From Aalborgiella sp043740415 (GTDB lineage: Bacteria; Pseudomonadota; Gammaproteobacteria; Burkholderiales; Burkholderiaceae_C), in contig JAYUCJ010000018.1 of the NCBI GenBank assembly GCA_043740415.1, positions 1 through 40,881 on the forward strand: 40,881 nt of DNA. Reading direction: 5' to 3'. Below are positions 1 through 6,968 of this stretch, piece by piece (the first letter of the stretch is position 1; the number at the start of each line of letters is the position of its first letter). Under the pieces are notes generated by a model that did not search any database, was not told the origin of the DNA, and saw only the letters and a program-made list of their open reading frames with translations. The translations under genes were made by a program, and so were the position numbers.

Positions 1-398
1 TTAACAATAGCGCCATTTGCCACGATATCACCCGCTACATAATTGAGTGTAGAAGCGTTTGGCTGAGCAACACCAGTTGGGTAAGCCGTTATGTAGCCAC
101 CTGCCGCAGGCCCAACGACCACCAAATTCAGCGCCAAAGCAGCGACGTTTGTGGTTTGCGGAATACCGCAATCTGTGGCACTTCCGCCTTGTGCCGCGAA
201 GCTAGCACCCCAGGCTTTAAAACCGCGTGCCGTGCCAGCGGGTATGGTGCCACCTGCACCCGGTTCACGGGTGTCCAAAATGCGGCACGGCGTCAACGGG
301 GTGAACACCAAATCCGCTCCTGTTGTAATGCCAAACTGCGCGAATGCAGGGGTCACCATCAGCAGCAAGGCTGCCATTCTTGTTATAAAACTTTTCAT
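1..398 (-). CDS. Secreted protein with LDTR motif (partial, C-terminus beyond left edge)
   Basis: Reading leftward from ATG at 398-396, an open frame of 132 codons runs off the left edge. A clear AGGAGA ribosome-binding site lies at 405-410. The first 20 residues form a signal peptide (MKSFITRM, a hydrophobic run, then AFA before QFG), so the product is exported. After it comes TPCRILDTRE followed by small, Ala/Gly/Thr-rich beta-type sequence, including LALNLVVVGP and GGYITAYPTG. This pattern (P-x-R-h-LDTR, then NhxVVGP and G-x-h-x-hYP) recurs in secreted beta-structured proteins and in multi-domain cell-surface proteins of actinobacteria. Function is unknown. A larger or repeated C-terminal part may lie outside the window. 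The exported-protein call is firm; the family call rests on motif memory. Confidence 0.7.
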   Translation of the reverse strand, partial: MKSFITRMAALLLMVTPAFAQFGITTGADLVFTPLTPCRILDTREPGAGGTIPAGTARGFKAWGASFAAQGGSATDCGIPQTTNVAALALNLVVVGPAAGGYITAYPTGVAQPNASTLNYVAGDIVANGAIV

Positions 399-560
399 AG
401 ACATCTCCTTTAAAAATCACATTGCGGCACGGAAAGCCGTAGGCAAAAGTTAAACCAAAAGTAAACATTTGTAAATACCCCAAATGGGGGAGATGAAAGC
501 CTTTTTAATGAACTATTTCTGAATAAAGATGCGTATTCACTATTCAAAATAATCAAAAAA

Positions 561-594
561 AAACCGCCAGATGGTGTGTTTGGCGGCTTTTTAG
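561..594. terminator. Bidirectional intrinsic terminator after hipA
   Basis: A stem CCGCCA (564-569) / TGGCGG (581-586) with an 11-base loop is flanked by A-runs on the left and a T-run on the right (CTTTTTAG). Read on the minus strand the hairpin is followed by a T-run, ten bases after the hipA stop, so it should end the hipBA transcript. It could also act in the other direction. Confidence 0.75.
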
Positions 595-596
595 TT

Positions 597-1853
597 TTAT
601 TTCGCGGTCATTGACATCGCGTTTTGAACTTGTTTCTCAAACACGGCTGTCATGCGTTCAAGCAACTTTGTCTCACCCTCGGTGGGTGTATTTTTCTTCT
701 CAATCTCGGCACATACTTTTTGCCAAGCAGGCAACAGTTTTTCCGCCATGTTTCGGAATTCTTTGAGAAATTCTGGCAGCCGAAAACCGCAGTCTTTGCA
801 AAACGCTTCCCATGAATGCCTGCCTACCGCATCGAACGTTTCTTCATCTCCAATGAAAAGCGCCAAACCTGTGTCGCCATAAACTCTTACACATAGCAGG
901 TCGTAAAATGGTGCTAAACGGCAGCCTTTTTCATCAATCAATACCGACATGTTTTTGCCATGTGCATCAGCATTGCCAATCAAATAGTTGAACATCGCCC
1001 AACGCTGAAATTGCAGCATGTCACTGGCGCGAACTTTTAGCCCGCGCAAAGCCGTCACCAGCTTAGGCAAACTCACCAGACCTGCACTGCGTTGGTATTT
1101 CCAACCCGATCCGTGCCCCAGTAGTTGACAACCATCGATTTGATGCAAGGCAACAATATTGCCTGCAACCATCGTTCGGTCGTAACGTTCAATCAAATAA
1201 ACAGGCTCAGGCACACGCAGCAACCACACGTCTGGCACAGGAAGTTTCAGCGCCTTTGCCAGCTTCATGCAAGCAAATTCGTTGATTACGCTGGGCAGGT
1301 ACTTGGCTTGCCGTGTGTCAGGCTTCAAAATATGCGTGGTGGGCGAGGCGCCTATGCTGTCGCTCAATACACGTGTATTACTGTCAAACCGCACACCCAT
1401 TTTGTCTTGCGCGCCTGCCAATGACATCGTGGCTTGCTCGTTTGACAGCATGAGTGGCTTGAAACTCCGCGATAACAGGCGCTCACTTACTTCGACGTAT
1501 TCTATTTTTTGATAGCTTTGCAAATGACTTGCTTGCGCACCGTGTGGCAACAGTGACAACACGCCTGGTAGCTCTTGCCCAAGTCTCCCCAGCAGATCAA
1601 AAGCGGATGCATCACGCAGTTCAATCGCCGCCATCACGTCATCAAGCGCTGCGCCTTCGGGTAGTAAATTTTCAAAAAATGTTTTCACCAGTACTCCAGT
1701 AAAACGCTGTGCAGTCAGTGAAAATTGTGGCGCTAAAACATAGCCACCTGGTTGGCTCAGCCATTGCGGGTCGTACTCAAAGAAGAACTCGCCCGCTTCG
1801 TGGCCAAACCACCCCATAGGCCGCACATTAGCCCAGACGCGCAGGCGAATCAT
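597..1853 (-). CDS. hipA: HipA-family serine/threonine kinase toxin
   Basis: At 418 residues this is close to the usual HipA length. Family kinases phosphorylate a cytoplasmic target (glutamyl-tRNA synthetase in E. coli) and cause growth arrest. The N-terminal subdomain (about 1-100) contains FFENLLPEG at 60-68. MSLAGAQDK (143-151) and GASPTTHILKPD (168-179) match the conserved nucleotide-loop region. The kinase core is intact: NADAHGKN at 294-301 supplies catalytic Asp296, and FYDLL at 316-320 the metal-binding Asp318. The gene overlaps hipB by 4 bases (ATGA), so the two are translationally coupled, antitoxin first. Nothing looks broken, so it is probably an active toxin. The cellular target cannot be read from sequence. 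Confidence 0.93.
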   Translation of the reverse strand: MIRLRVWANVRPMGWFGHEAGEFFFEYDPQWLSQPGGYVLAPQFSLTAQRFTGVLVKTFFENLLPEGAALDDVMAAIELRDASAFDLLGRLGQELPGVLSLLPHGAQASHLQSYQKIEYVEVSERLLSRSFKPLMLSNEQATMSLAGAQDKMGVRFDSNTRVLSDSIGASPTTHILKPDTRQAKYLPSVINEFACMKLAKALKLPVPDVWLLRVPEPVYLIERYDRTMVAGNIVALHQIDGCQLLGHGSGWKYQRSAGLVSLPKLVTALRGLKVRASDMLQFQRWAMFNYLIGNADAHGKNMSVLIDEKGCRLAPFYDLLCVRVYGDTGLALFIGDEETFDAVGRHSWEAFCKDCGFRLPEFLKEFRNMAEKLLPAWQKVCAEIEKKNTPTEGETKLLERMTAVFEKQVQNAMSMTAK

Positions 1854-2146
1854 GGTTTATCCATTTCAGCATCGAACTCAGTTGGGGTTTGATCAGCGGA
1901 CGGATACTCATCGAGTGAACCAAACTCCCCATGCCAGCCGTTCACATTTACACGTAATCCAAGACCTTTTAACAGCTTAAGTAATAAACCAAAAGTGCAG
2001 TTCTCAGGATCAGTTTCTGCATCTCGAATAAAAGAGGTGCTAACGTTGCACACGGATGCAGCTTGCTCACGCGACAAACCCTGTCGCTTGCGTTCTTTTT
2101 TTAAACTGTCTGCTAATTTAAGAAGTTGACCTGATTCAAGTAGCAT
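1850..2146 (-). CDS. hipB: HipB-like antitoxin, XRE-family DNA-binding protein
   Basis: This 98-residue protein has a Cro/CI-type helix-turn-helix at about 13-62 (LSREQAASVCNVSTSFIRDA is the recognition unit). An acidic tail, rich in Asp, Glu and Pro, runs from about 75 to 98. HipB proteins neutralise HipA by direct binding and repress their own operon as dimers. ATG at 2146 is preceded by GGGGG at 2154-2158 as the only ribosome-binding candidate, and that site lies inside an operator-like repeat. The stop overlaps the hipA start. Because the tail contains VNVNGWHGEFGSLD, this could be the short-tail HipB class typical of environmental proteobacteria. Confidence 0.88.
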   Translation of the reverse strand: MLLESGQLLKLADSLKKERKRQGLSREQAASVCNVSTSFIRDAETDPENCTFGLLLKLLKGLGLRVNVNGWHGEFGSLDEYPSADQTPTEFDAEMDKP

Positions 2147-2148
2147 TT

Positions 2149-2170
2149 TTTTGCCCCCATGAGGTCATAC
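2149..2170. promoter_or_regulatory. hipBA operator-like repeat 1 (overlaps hipB ribosome-binding site)
   Basis: TTTTGCCCCCATGAGGTCAT begins three bases upstream of the hipB start codon. It shares its left half and the CATG centre with two further copies at 2199 and 2318; its right half is degenerate. Bound repressor here would mask the hipB Shine-Dalgarno sequence as well as block transcription. Inferred from sequence similarity only. Confidence 0.6.
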
Positions 2171-2198
2171 TAGCATAAAAATTATTAAATAAAATCAA

Positions 2199-2220
2199 TT
2201 TTGTCCTCATGGGAGCAAAA
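2199..2220. promoter_or_regulatory. hipBA operator-like repeat 2
   Basis: A near-palindrome of 22 bases, TTTTG-TCCTCATGGGAG-CAAAA. It lies just upstream of a plausible minus-strand promoter (TTGATT as AATCAA at 2193-2198, and TATGCT as AGCATA at 2172-2177). Copies 1 and 2 therefore flank the promoter, an arrangement that fits cooperative autorepression by HipB. Confidence 0.6.
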
Positions 2221-2269
2221 TTAACACAAATCAAGATAGAAAAATGCAATTGCGAAGCTTCTAAAATAT

Positions 2270-2289
2270 TTGATCCCACAAGATCAAAA
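2270..2289. promoter_or_regulatory. Palindrome TTTGATC-N6-GATCAAA
   Basis: A perfect 7-base inverted repeat with a six-base spacer (CCACAA) sits about 125 bases upstream of hipB. It differs from the three hip operator-like repeats. It may be a site for another regulator or a host-factor site; nothing in the window identifies the binder. Confidence 0.35.
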
Positions 2290-2317
2290 TCCTGTTTTTC
2301 AAGCTAGAAAATAGCAT

Positions 2318-2339
2318 TTTTGCTCCTATGGGAACAAAA
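2318..2339. promoter_or_regulatory. hipBA operator-like repeat 3
   Basis: A near-palindrome, TTTTG-CTCCTATGGGAA-CAAAA, matching copy 2 at 17 of 22 positions. It ends one base before the stop codon of the merR-type gene, so the upstream limit of hip control seems to abut the neighbouring gene. Confidence 0.55.
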
Positions 2340-2340
2340 A

Positions 2341-2730
2341 TTATTTCTTCAACTTCGCCAACAAGCCCTTCGCCTCTTTCTCATGCTGCTTCACTTCTTC
2401 CAAATTCGCCTGCAAATCCGTCATCTGCTCTTCCAGCTCTTGCCGGTGCGTTGCCAGTACAGATAAAAACTTTTGCAGCTGCACGCCCGTATCACGCGGG
2501 CTGTCGTAGAGGTCGATGATGTCTTTCGCTTCGGTGAGCGACAAACCGAGCCGTTTGGCGCGCAGCGTCAGCTTCAAGCGGGTGCGGTCTCGGGCGCTGT
2601 AAACGCGGCTACGGCCACCGACGCCTTCGCGCTGTGGGCTGAGCAAGCCCATGTCCTCATAAAACCGAATCGCACGCGTGGTCAGGTCAAACTCTTTGGC
2701 CAAGTCGGTGATGGTGTAACTTATGTTCAT
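2341..2730 (-). CDS. MerR-family transcriptional regulator (LiuR-like)
   Basis: This 129-residue protein has a winged helix-turn-helix at 5-32 (YTITDLAKEFDLTTRAIRFY) and the second wing region RSRVYSARDR. A C-terminal coiled coil (about 85-129, rich in Glu, Gln and Lys) should form the antiparallel dimer. No cysteine metal-sensing loop is present, which argues against CueR/MerR-type metal sensing. The size and the EDMGLLSPQREG segment fit the LiuR group, which controls branched-chain amino-acid or acyl-CoA catabolism. It is transcribed away from the metallo-beta-lactamase-fold gene, with a palindrome at 2766-2789 between them. The regulator class is firm; the LiuR assignment is tentative. Confidence 0.8.
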   Translation of the reverse strand: MNISYTITDLAKEFDLTTRAIRFYEDMGLLSPQREGVGGRSRVYSARDRTRLKLTLRAKRLGLSLTEAKDIIDLYDSPRDTGVQLQKFLSVLATHRQELEEQMTDLQANLEEVKQHEKEAKGLLAKLKK

Positions 2731-2765
2731 GGTTTTTGAAGGGCTTGGGGTAAGATGGACTCATA

Positions 2766-2789
2766 GTTGACGTTTACGTAAAGGTCAAC
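2766..2789. promoter_or_regulatory. Palindromic operator between merR-type and MBL genes
   Basis: GTTGAC (2766-2771) and GTCAAC (2784-2789) enclose a second palindrome, TTTACGTAAA (2773-2782), giving a nested dyad. It lies 35 bases upstream of the regulator start and ten before the hydrolase start, where a MerR protein would control both. TTGACG at 2767-2772 also resembles a -35 box. The ACGT-centred form is reminiscent of LiuR-type sites; that comparison is from memory. Confidence 0.6.
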
Positions 2790-2799
2790 ATGATTTCGA

Positions 2800-3903
2800 A
2801 TGATTATGACGCAAAAAACCACCGAAAAACCCTACATTTCCAGCCCCATGAACGAGCTGGAGCGCAGGCTGCACTACCCGCTGGGGGAGCAGATGCCCGA
2901 GTTTGGCAACGGCCTGGCCGTCGCGCCCGGCATCCAATGGCTGCGCATGGGTTTGCCGTTTGCGTTGAACCACATCAATTTATGGCTGCTGCGCGACAAC
3001 ATCGACGGTGTGGACGGCTGGACGGTGGTGGACTGCTGCATCGACCAGCCCGAATCCCGCGCCCAGTGGGAGCAGGTATTTGTCAACGCGCTGCAAGGCC
3101 TGCCGATTCTGCGCGTCATCGTCACCCACATGCACCCCGACCACATTGGCTTGGCGCACTGGCTGTGCGCGCGCTGGGGTGTGGCGCTGTGGATGAGCGG
3201 GACGGACTACAACGTGGTGCGCATGGCCTGCTCGCCAGATTCGGGTTTTGACGGGCTGGAAAGCGCCCAGTTTTTCGCCAAACACGGCTTGGTAGACCCC
3301 GTGTCGCAAGAAAAACTCAAAGCCCGATCAAACTATTTCACCAGCCTCGTGCCCGACGTGCCGCGCAGCTACCGCCGCATGATGGACGGCGACGTCATCC
3401 AAATTGGCGGCAAAGGGTGGCGCTGTATCAGCGGCTACGGCCATGCGCCCGAGCACATTGCGCTGTACTGCGAAGAATCCAAAATTTTGTTGGGTGGCGA
3501 CATGATGCTGCCGCGCATCTCCACCAATGTGAGCGTCTACAACATCGAGCCTGAATCCAACGCGCTGCAGCTGTTTTTAGACTCCATCGACAAATTCGCC
3601 CCCTGCGCCCCCGACACCCTCACCCTGCCCTCGCACGGCAAACCCTTCGTCGGCATCCATGAGCGCATCCAGCAGCTGCACGACCACCACGCCGACCGCT
3701 TGGCCGAAGTGATGGAAACTTGTACCGCCCGACCCAGCAGCGCCGCCGACGTGCTGCCCGTGATGTTCAAAAGAGAGCTGGATTTGCACCAAACCACCTT
3801 TGCCATGGGAGAAGTGATCGCGCATTTGCACTTTTTATGGTTTAAAGGGGAATTGAAGCGTGAATTTTGCACCGATGGGATTTATCGGTTTAGTTTGGCA
3901 TAG
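2800..3903 (+). CDS. MBL-fold metallo-hydrolase
   Basis: The 367-residue protein carries the metal-binding signature THMHPDH (His110, His112, Asp114, His115). The further ligands follow: His215 in GYGHAPEH and Asp234 in LLGGDMML. This is the glyoxalase-II-like branch, which hydrolyses thioesters or related esters; the substrate is unknown. A C-terminal helical extension (about 280-367) may shape the pocket. ATG at 2800 and ATG at 2806 are both possible, and MNELERRL at 2848 resembles the usual N-terminus of relatives. No good ribosome-binding site decides between them. The divergent LiuR-like gene suggests a role in acyl-CoA or branched-chain metabolism, but this is inference. Confidence 0.85.
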   Translation: MIMTQKTTEKPYISSPMNELERRLHYPLGEQMPEFGNGLAVAPGIQWLRMGLPFALNHINLWLLRDNIDGVDGWTVVDCCIDQPESRAQWEQVFVNALQGLPILRVIVTHMHPDHIGLAHWLCARWGVALWMSGTDYNVVRMACSPDSGFDGLESAQFFAKHGLVDPVSQEKLKARSNYFTSLVPDVPRSYRRMMDGDVIQIGGKGWRCISGYGHAPEHIALYCEESKILLGGDMMLPRISTNVSVYNIEPESNALQLFLDSIDKFAPCAPDTLTLPSHGKPFVGIHERIQQLHDHHADRLAEVMETCTARPSSAADVLPVMFKRELDLHQTTFAMGEVIAHLHFLWFKGELKREFCTDGIYRFSLA

Positions 3904-3946
3904 CGCAGCTTATAACAGAGTGAAAACATGCTTTTAGAGTGACAAA

Positions 3947-4000
3947 TGTGACTCTAGCCGGCGTATTTATTGCCTATTGTGCTACTAAATTTATAGCAAT
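3947..4000 (-). repeat. Family A intergenic repeat, copy A1
   Basis: Read on the minus strand it starts TGCTATAAATTTAGTAGCA (an imperfect hairpin with TGCTA/TAGCA arms) and continues with AGGCAATAAATACGCCGGCT and AGAGTCACAT. It fills the convergent gap between the MBL gene and gspC, 19 bases after the gspC stop. Confidence 0.8.
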
Positions 4001-4018
4001 CAAGCCCGCAACCTCAGA

Positions 4019-4798
4019 TTAACTGCCGGTGCCGACGGTTGCACGGCTGGGGTTTGGGCTGGGGTTTGGGTTTGGGGCTTGGCCGTCGGACATTTGGGAG
4101 GAAACTTGCGGGACGATTTGCGGGGCGAAGCGGCTGATGGCGGCGGCGGCGCCAGGTATGACACGACTGGGTTGTTGTGCAGCAGGCGGCTGATTTGGCG
4201 ATATGGCTAGTGGTAAAACGGGGGCAACGCTTGGAATAGGCTCGATGTTAGTATTCATAGCGGGAAATCTGGGAGGTGCTGGCATCGCGCCTGCGGGAAG
4301 GGCGCCGATCTGGTTCACAGCGGCGATAGCTGTCGTATTTGCCGGCTTGCGCTCTGGCAGTTCTAGCGTGACGCCTTCGGGCGAGGTGAGGGAGGCAGCC
4401 AGTACGACGCCTGTTTTGGAGATGGATTTGAGCATCAAGTCATCCGCCACCAAGCTGCCCACGCGGTAGGGTCTGGCGGGTTTGCCGTCTAGGGCGATGA
4501 GGGCGTAACCTTTGCCACCGGCTGTAGCCGCCAATCCAAAGAGTGTGAATTTGGTGCTAGCTGCAGTGTTTGTCGGCTGTTTAGATACGGTATCGGTAGC
4601 GCCTAGTAGCTTGGCGATGGCTTTAGAATCAACCACGACGGTGGGGGTGGCCAGCGCTGCGGTGGCTTCAACGGGCTTGGTGGTGACGAACTTGAAGGCC
4701 CAATAGGCGGCGCACAAACCGACCAGCAGCCACACCAAGAGTGTAAAGAGGCGTAAAGTCCAGCGGTTGGTGTCGGATTTGAGGATGGCAGTCGTCAT
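4019..4798 (-). CDS. gspC: Type II secretion protein C (inner-membrane clamp)
   Basis: GspC links the inner-membrane platform to the outer-membrane secretin. The 259-residue product has a short cytoplasmic N-terminus, one membrane helix (about 15-36, LFTLLVWLLVGLCAAYWAF) and a homology-region domain at about 78-155 (FTLFGLAAT...YALIALDGKPARPYRVGSLV). Instead of a PDZ domain the rest is low-complexity Pro/Ala/Asn sequence ending PNPNPSPNPS. The homology region binds the N0 domain of GspD, encoded farther along the same locus. It is transcribed away from gspG, with 107 bases between the two start codons. The lack of a C-terminal PDZ fits short GspC forms; a PilP-like or TonB-like protein is less likely given the neighbours. 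Confidence 0.85.
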   Translation of the reverse strand: MTTAILKSDTNRWTLRLFTLLVWLLVGLCAAYWAFKFVTTKPVEATAALATPTVVVDSKAIAKLLGATDTVSKQPTNTAASTKFTLFGLAATAGGKGYALIALDGKPARPYRVGSLVADDLMLKSISKTGVVLAASLTSPEGVTLELPERKPANTTAIAAVNQIGALPAGAMPAPPRFPAMNTNIEPIPSVAPVLPLAISPNQPPAAQQPSRVIPGAAAAISRFAPQIVPQVSSQMSDGQAPNPNPSPNPSRATVGTGS

Positions 4799-4905
4799 TA
4801 GGCGATTATGATGGAAACTTGAATTTATTTAAGAAGTTCGCGTCAAATAGTTGATTTGAACATTGACGGCAGGACGTTTGTGGTTATTTTATGAGGTCAA
4901 TAGAC
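4799..4905. promoter_or_regulatory. Divergent gspC / gspG promoter region
   Basis: The 107 bases between the gspC and gspG start codons must carry promoters for both arms of the secretion locus. The stretch is A/T-rich on the gspC side (GAATTTATTTAAGAAG). GAGG at 4893-4896 is the ribosome-binding site for gspG. No clear palindrome was seen. Confidence 0.5.
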
Positions 4906-5379
4906 ATGGTGCAGCAGAAATTCGTAAACAAAGGTTCAGCAGATCATGGCATTAAAGGTCTTAAGCGGCGCTTCGCTCAAGGTTTCACGCTGATTGAGCT
5001 GATGGTGGTGGTGGTGATTATTGGCGTGCTGGCGGCCGTGATTTTGCCGAATGTGATCGGCCGCGATGACGATGCACGTGCTGCGGTGGCGAAAACGGAT
5101 GTGAACAACATCATGCAAGGGCTGAAGTTGTATAAATTAGACAACCAAAACTACCCAACAGCGGAGCAGGGTTTACAAGCCCTGGCAATCCGCCCCACGA
5201 CGGGCCCTGCAGCGCCCAACTGGAAGGGCTACATTGAAAAACTACCGAACGACCCCTGGGGCAAGCCCTACCAGTATTTGAACCCTGGCATCAACAAAGA
5301 GGTTGATGTGATGAGTTTTGGCGCGGACGGCGTGGCAGGTGGCGAAGGCAAGAATGCGGACATTGGTTCTTGGCAATAA
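4906..5379 (+). CDS. gspG: Type II secretion major pseudopilin G
   Basis: GspG polymerises into the periplasmic pseudopilus that drives substrates through the secretin. ATG at 4906 is preferred because GAGG lies nine bases upstream; ATG at 4891 is in frame but has no ribosome-binding site. The leader is 26 residues with cleavage after Gly26 (AQG before FTLIELMVVV), leaving Phe+1 and Glu+5. The hydrophobic stalk helix follows. The C-terminus has the hallmark NDPWGKPYQYLNPG and the calcium-loop region SFGADGVAGGEG...ADIGSW. The leader is longer than the usual 6-10 residues. The following gspH overlaps the 3' end. Confidence 0.95.
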   Translation: MVQQKFVNKGSADHGIKGLKRRFAQGFTLIELMVVVVIIGVLAAVILPNVIGRDDDARAAVAKTDVNNIMQGLKLYKLDNQNYPTAEQGLQALAIRPTTGPAAPNWKGYIEKLPNDPWGKPYQYLNPGINKEVDVMSFGADGVAGGEGKNADIGSWQ

Positions 5380-5875
5380 GCTAAAAACACGTGCGCTGCA
5401 CCGGAGTGATTGCCAGCACGGCTTCACCCTGATGGAGTTGATGGTGGTGGTCGCCATCGTTGCCATTGCCAGTGCGGGGGTGATGTTTGCCATTCCCGAT
5501 GCGTCAACAACGGCTTTAGAGCGGGATGCGCAGCGGCTGGCGGCGCTGCTGGATTCGGCCCGGGCGCAATCACGCGCCAGCGGTTTGGCCATCACGTGGA
5601 AGCCAACCGAAGAAGGCTTTGTGTTTGAAGGCATGGCCAAAATCAAAAACGAAAAAACAGGCACGATGGAGGATTTGGTGAAGTTTCCGACCACTTGGCT
5701 GAGCACTGAAACCCACGCTGAACTGGCTAGCAGCCTAGCTAATAGCCTAAGTTTAGGCCCAGAGCCCATCATTGCGCCGCAGGAGCTGGTGCTGCGCCAT
5801 GCGGCCCGCAGTTTGACCTTGGCGACGGATGGTATTCGCCCTTTCAGCATCAAGTCTAGCGATCAAACCCAGTGA
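5354..5875 (+). CDS. gspH: Type II secretion minor pseudopilin H
   Basis: A prepilin-type signal with cleavage after Gly23 (QHG before FTLMELMVVV) is followed by the stalk helix and a small beta domain. ATG at 5354 is chosen because GAAGG lies at 5344-5348; TTG at 5318 is an alternative farther upstream. The gene begins inside gspG and overlaps it by 26 bases. GspH is part of the minor-pseudopilin group thought to prime or cap the pseudopilus. The identification rests on the prepilin motif and on position between gspG and gspI; the domain itself is poorly conserved. Confidence 0.88.
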   Translation: MRTLVLGNKLKTRALHRSDCQHGFTLMELMVVVAIVAIASAGVMFAIPDASTTALERDAQRLAALLDSARAQSRASGLAITWKPTEEGFVFEGMAKIKNEKTGTMEDLVKFPTTWLSTETHAELASSLANSLSLGPEPIIAPQELVLRHAARSLTLATDGIRPFSIKSSDQTQ

Positions 5876-6255
5876 ATACATCAAAAGGATTCACGCTGAT
5901 TGAGGTGCTGGTGGCGCTGGGCATTGTGTCGATAGCGCTGCTGGCGGGTATGCGGGCGACGGATTCGTTGGTAAACAATGCGCAGCGCTTGTCTGACGTG
6001 CTTTTGGGGCAGGTGTGCGTGGAAAACGAGCTGATCAAAGTGCGCTTAAGCAAAGCCATGCCCAATGTGGGCGACAGCACGTTCAGCTGTGTGCAAGCCG
6101 GTAAAACCATGAGCGGCAAAATGACCGTGTCGGCCACGCCCAACCCCAGCTTTAGACGTGTGGATGCTGAAGTGTTTAACGGACAAATGGGCGACAAAGG
6201 CGATGCGGGTGGCGGCAGCGTCATCAAACTTTCCACCATTGTGGGGCGGTTTTGA
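5872..6255 (+). CDS. gspI: Type II secretion minor pseudopilin I
   Basis: The 127-residue protein starts at GTG 5872, overlapping the gspH stop by four bases. The short leader is cleaved after Gly6 (MNTSKG before FTLIEVLVAL), and the stalk ends LLAGMRATDSLV. GspI is the hub of the I-J-K tip complex, contacting GspJ and GspK. The C-terminal segment contains the expected two-cysteine pattern (VCVENELIKVRL; FSCVQAG). The length is typical of the family. Confidence 0.92.
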   Translation: MNTSKGFTLIEVLVALGIVSIALLAGMRATDSLVNNAQRLSDVLLGQVCVENELIKVRLSKAMPNVGDSTFSCVQAGKTMSGKMTVSATPNPSFRRVDAEVFNGQMGDKGDAGGGSVIKLSTIVGRF

Positions 6256-6968
6256 TGAAACTGTCGCGCCTACTAAAGTCATGCCAGCGCGGTTTTACAC
6301 TGGTAGAGCTGATGGTGGCTATTGTCATCATGGCGCTTTTGGCATTGCTCAGCTGGCGCGGGCTGGACGGTATGACGCGGGTGCAAAGCCAAACACAAAC
6401 GCATACCGACAGTGTGCTGGCGCTGCAAGCGGGTTTGGCACAGTGGCAGACGGATTTAGACGCGCTCACCATTCAAGTCAATGTGCCTGGTGTGTCTGGG
6501 CTGGACTATGACGCGCAAGTGCTGCGTTTGACAAGGCGCTATGCAGAAAAGGCTGAAAACACGCAAAATCCTTTGCGCACCGACAGCATACGTGTGGTGG
6601 CATGGAGCCAGCGCAATACGGACAGCGGGATCAAATGGCTGCGCTGGCAATCTGAGCCCCTCAAAACCCGTGCAGAACTGCAAGCGGCTTGGCTGCAAGC
6701 CAAACAATGGGCGGGCAATGCCACTGAGGCCGATAAAAAAGGCGAGGTGGTGGTGGCTGCGATTGATAAATGGCAGGTTTCTTATTACCGCAACGATGCT
6801 TGGAGCAATGCTTTGTCTAGCCCTGACTTGGATGCGCGAATGCCAGGCTCAAATGCCGCTACATTGCCAGATGGCGTGCGCTTGGTGCTCACGTTGTCAC
6901 CCGGCCAGGCGCTGGTGGGCGACATCACCCGGGACTGGGTACAGCCTAGTGTGGGGGGTGGCAAATGA
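6255..6968 (+). CDS. gspJ: Type II secretion minor pseudopilin J
   Basis: ATG at 6255 shares one base with the gspI stop (TGATG). The leader is cleaved after Gly13 (CQRG before FTLVELMVAI). The 237-residue length suits GspJ, the largest of the small pseudopilins, with the long globular domain typical of this subunit (WRGLDGM..., DGVRLVLTLSPGQAL near the end). It forms the pseudopilus tip with GspI and GspK. Translation is coupled on both sides: gspK starts four bases before the stop. Confidence 0.92.
   Translation: MKLSRLLKSCQRGFTLVELMVAIVIMALLALLSWRGLDGMTRVQSQTQTHTDSVLALQAGLAQWQTDLDALTIQVNVPGVSGLDYDAQVLRLTRRYAEKAENTQNPLRTDSIRVVAWSQRNTDSGIKWLRWQSEPLKTRAELQAAWLQAKQWAGNATEADKKGEVVVAAIDKWQVSYYRNDAWSNALSSPDLDARMPGSNAATLPDGVRLVLTLSPGQALVGDITRDWVQPSVGGGK

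Noticed and set aside
4203..4706. Plus-strand open frames opposite gspC
   Set aside because: They are antisense to gspC, lack ribosome-binding sites and show no domain.
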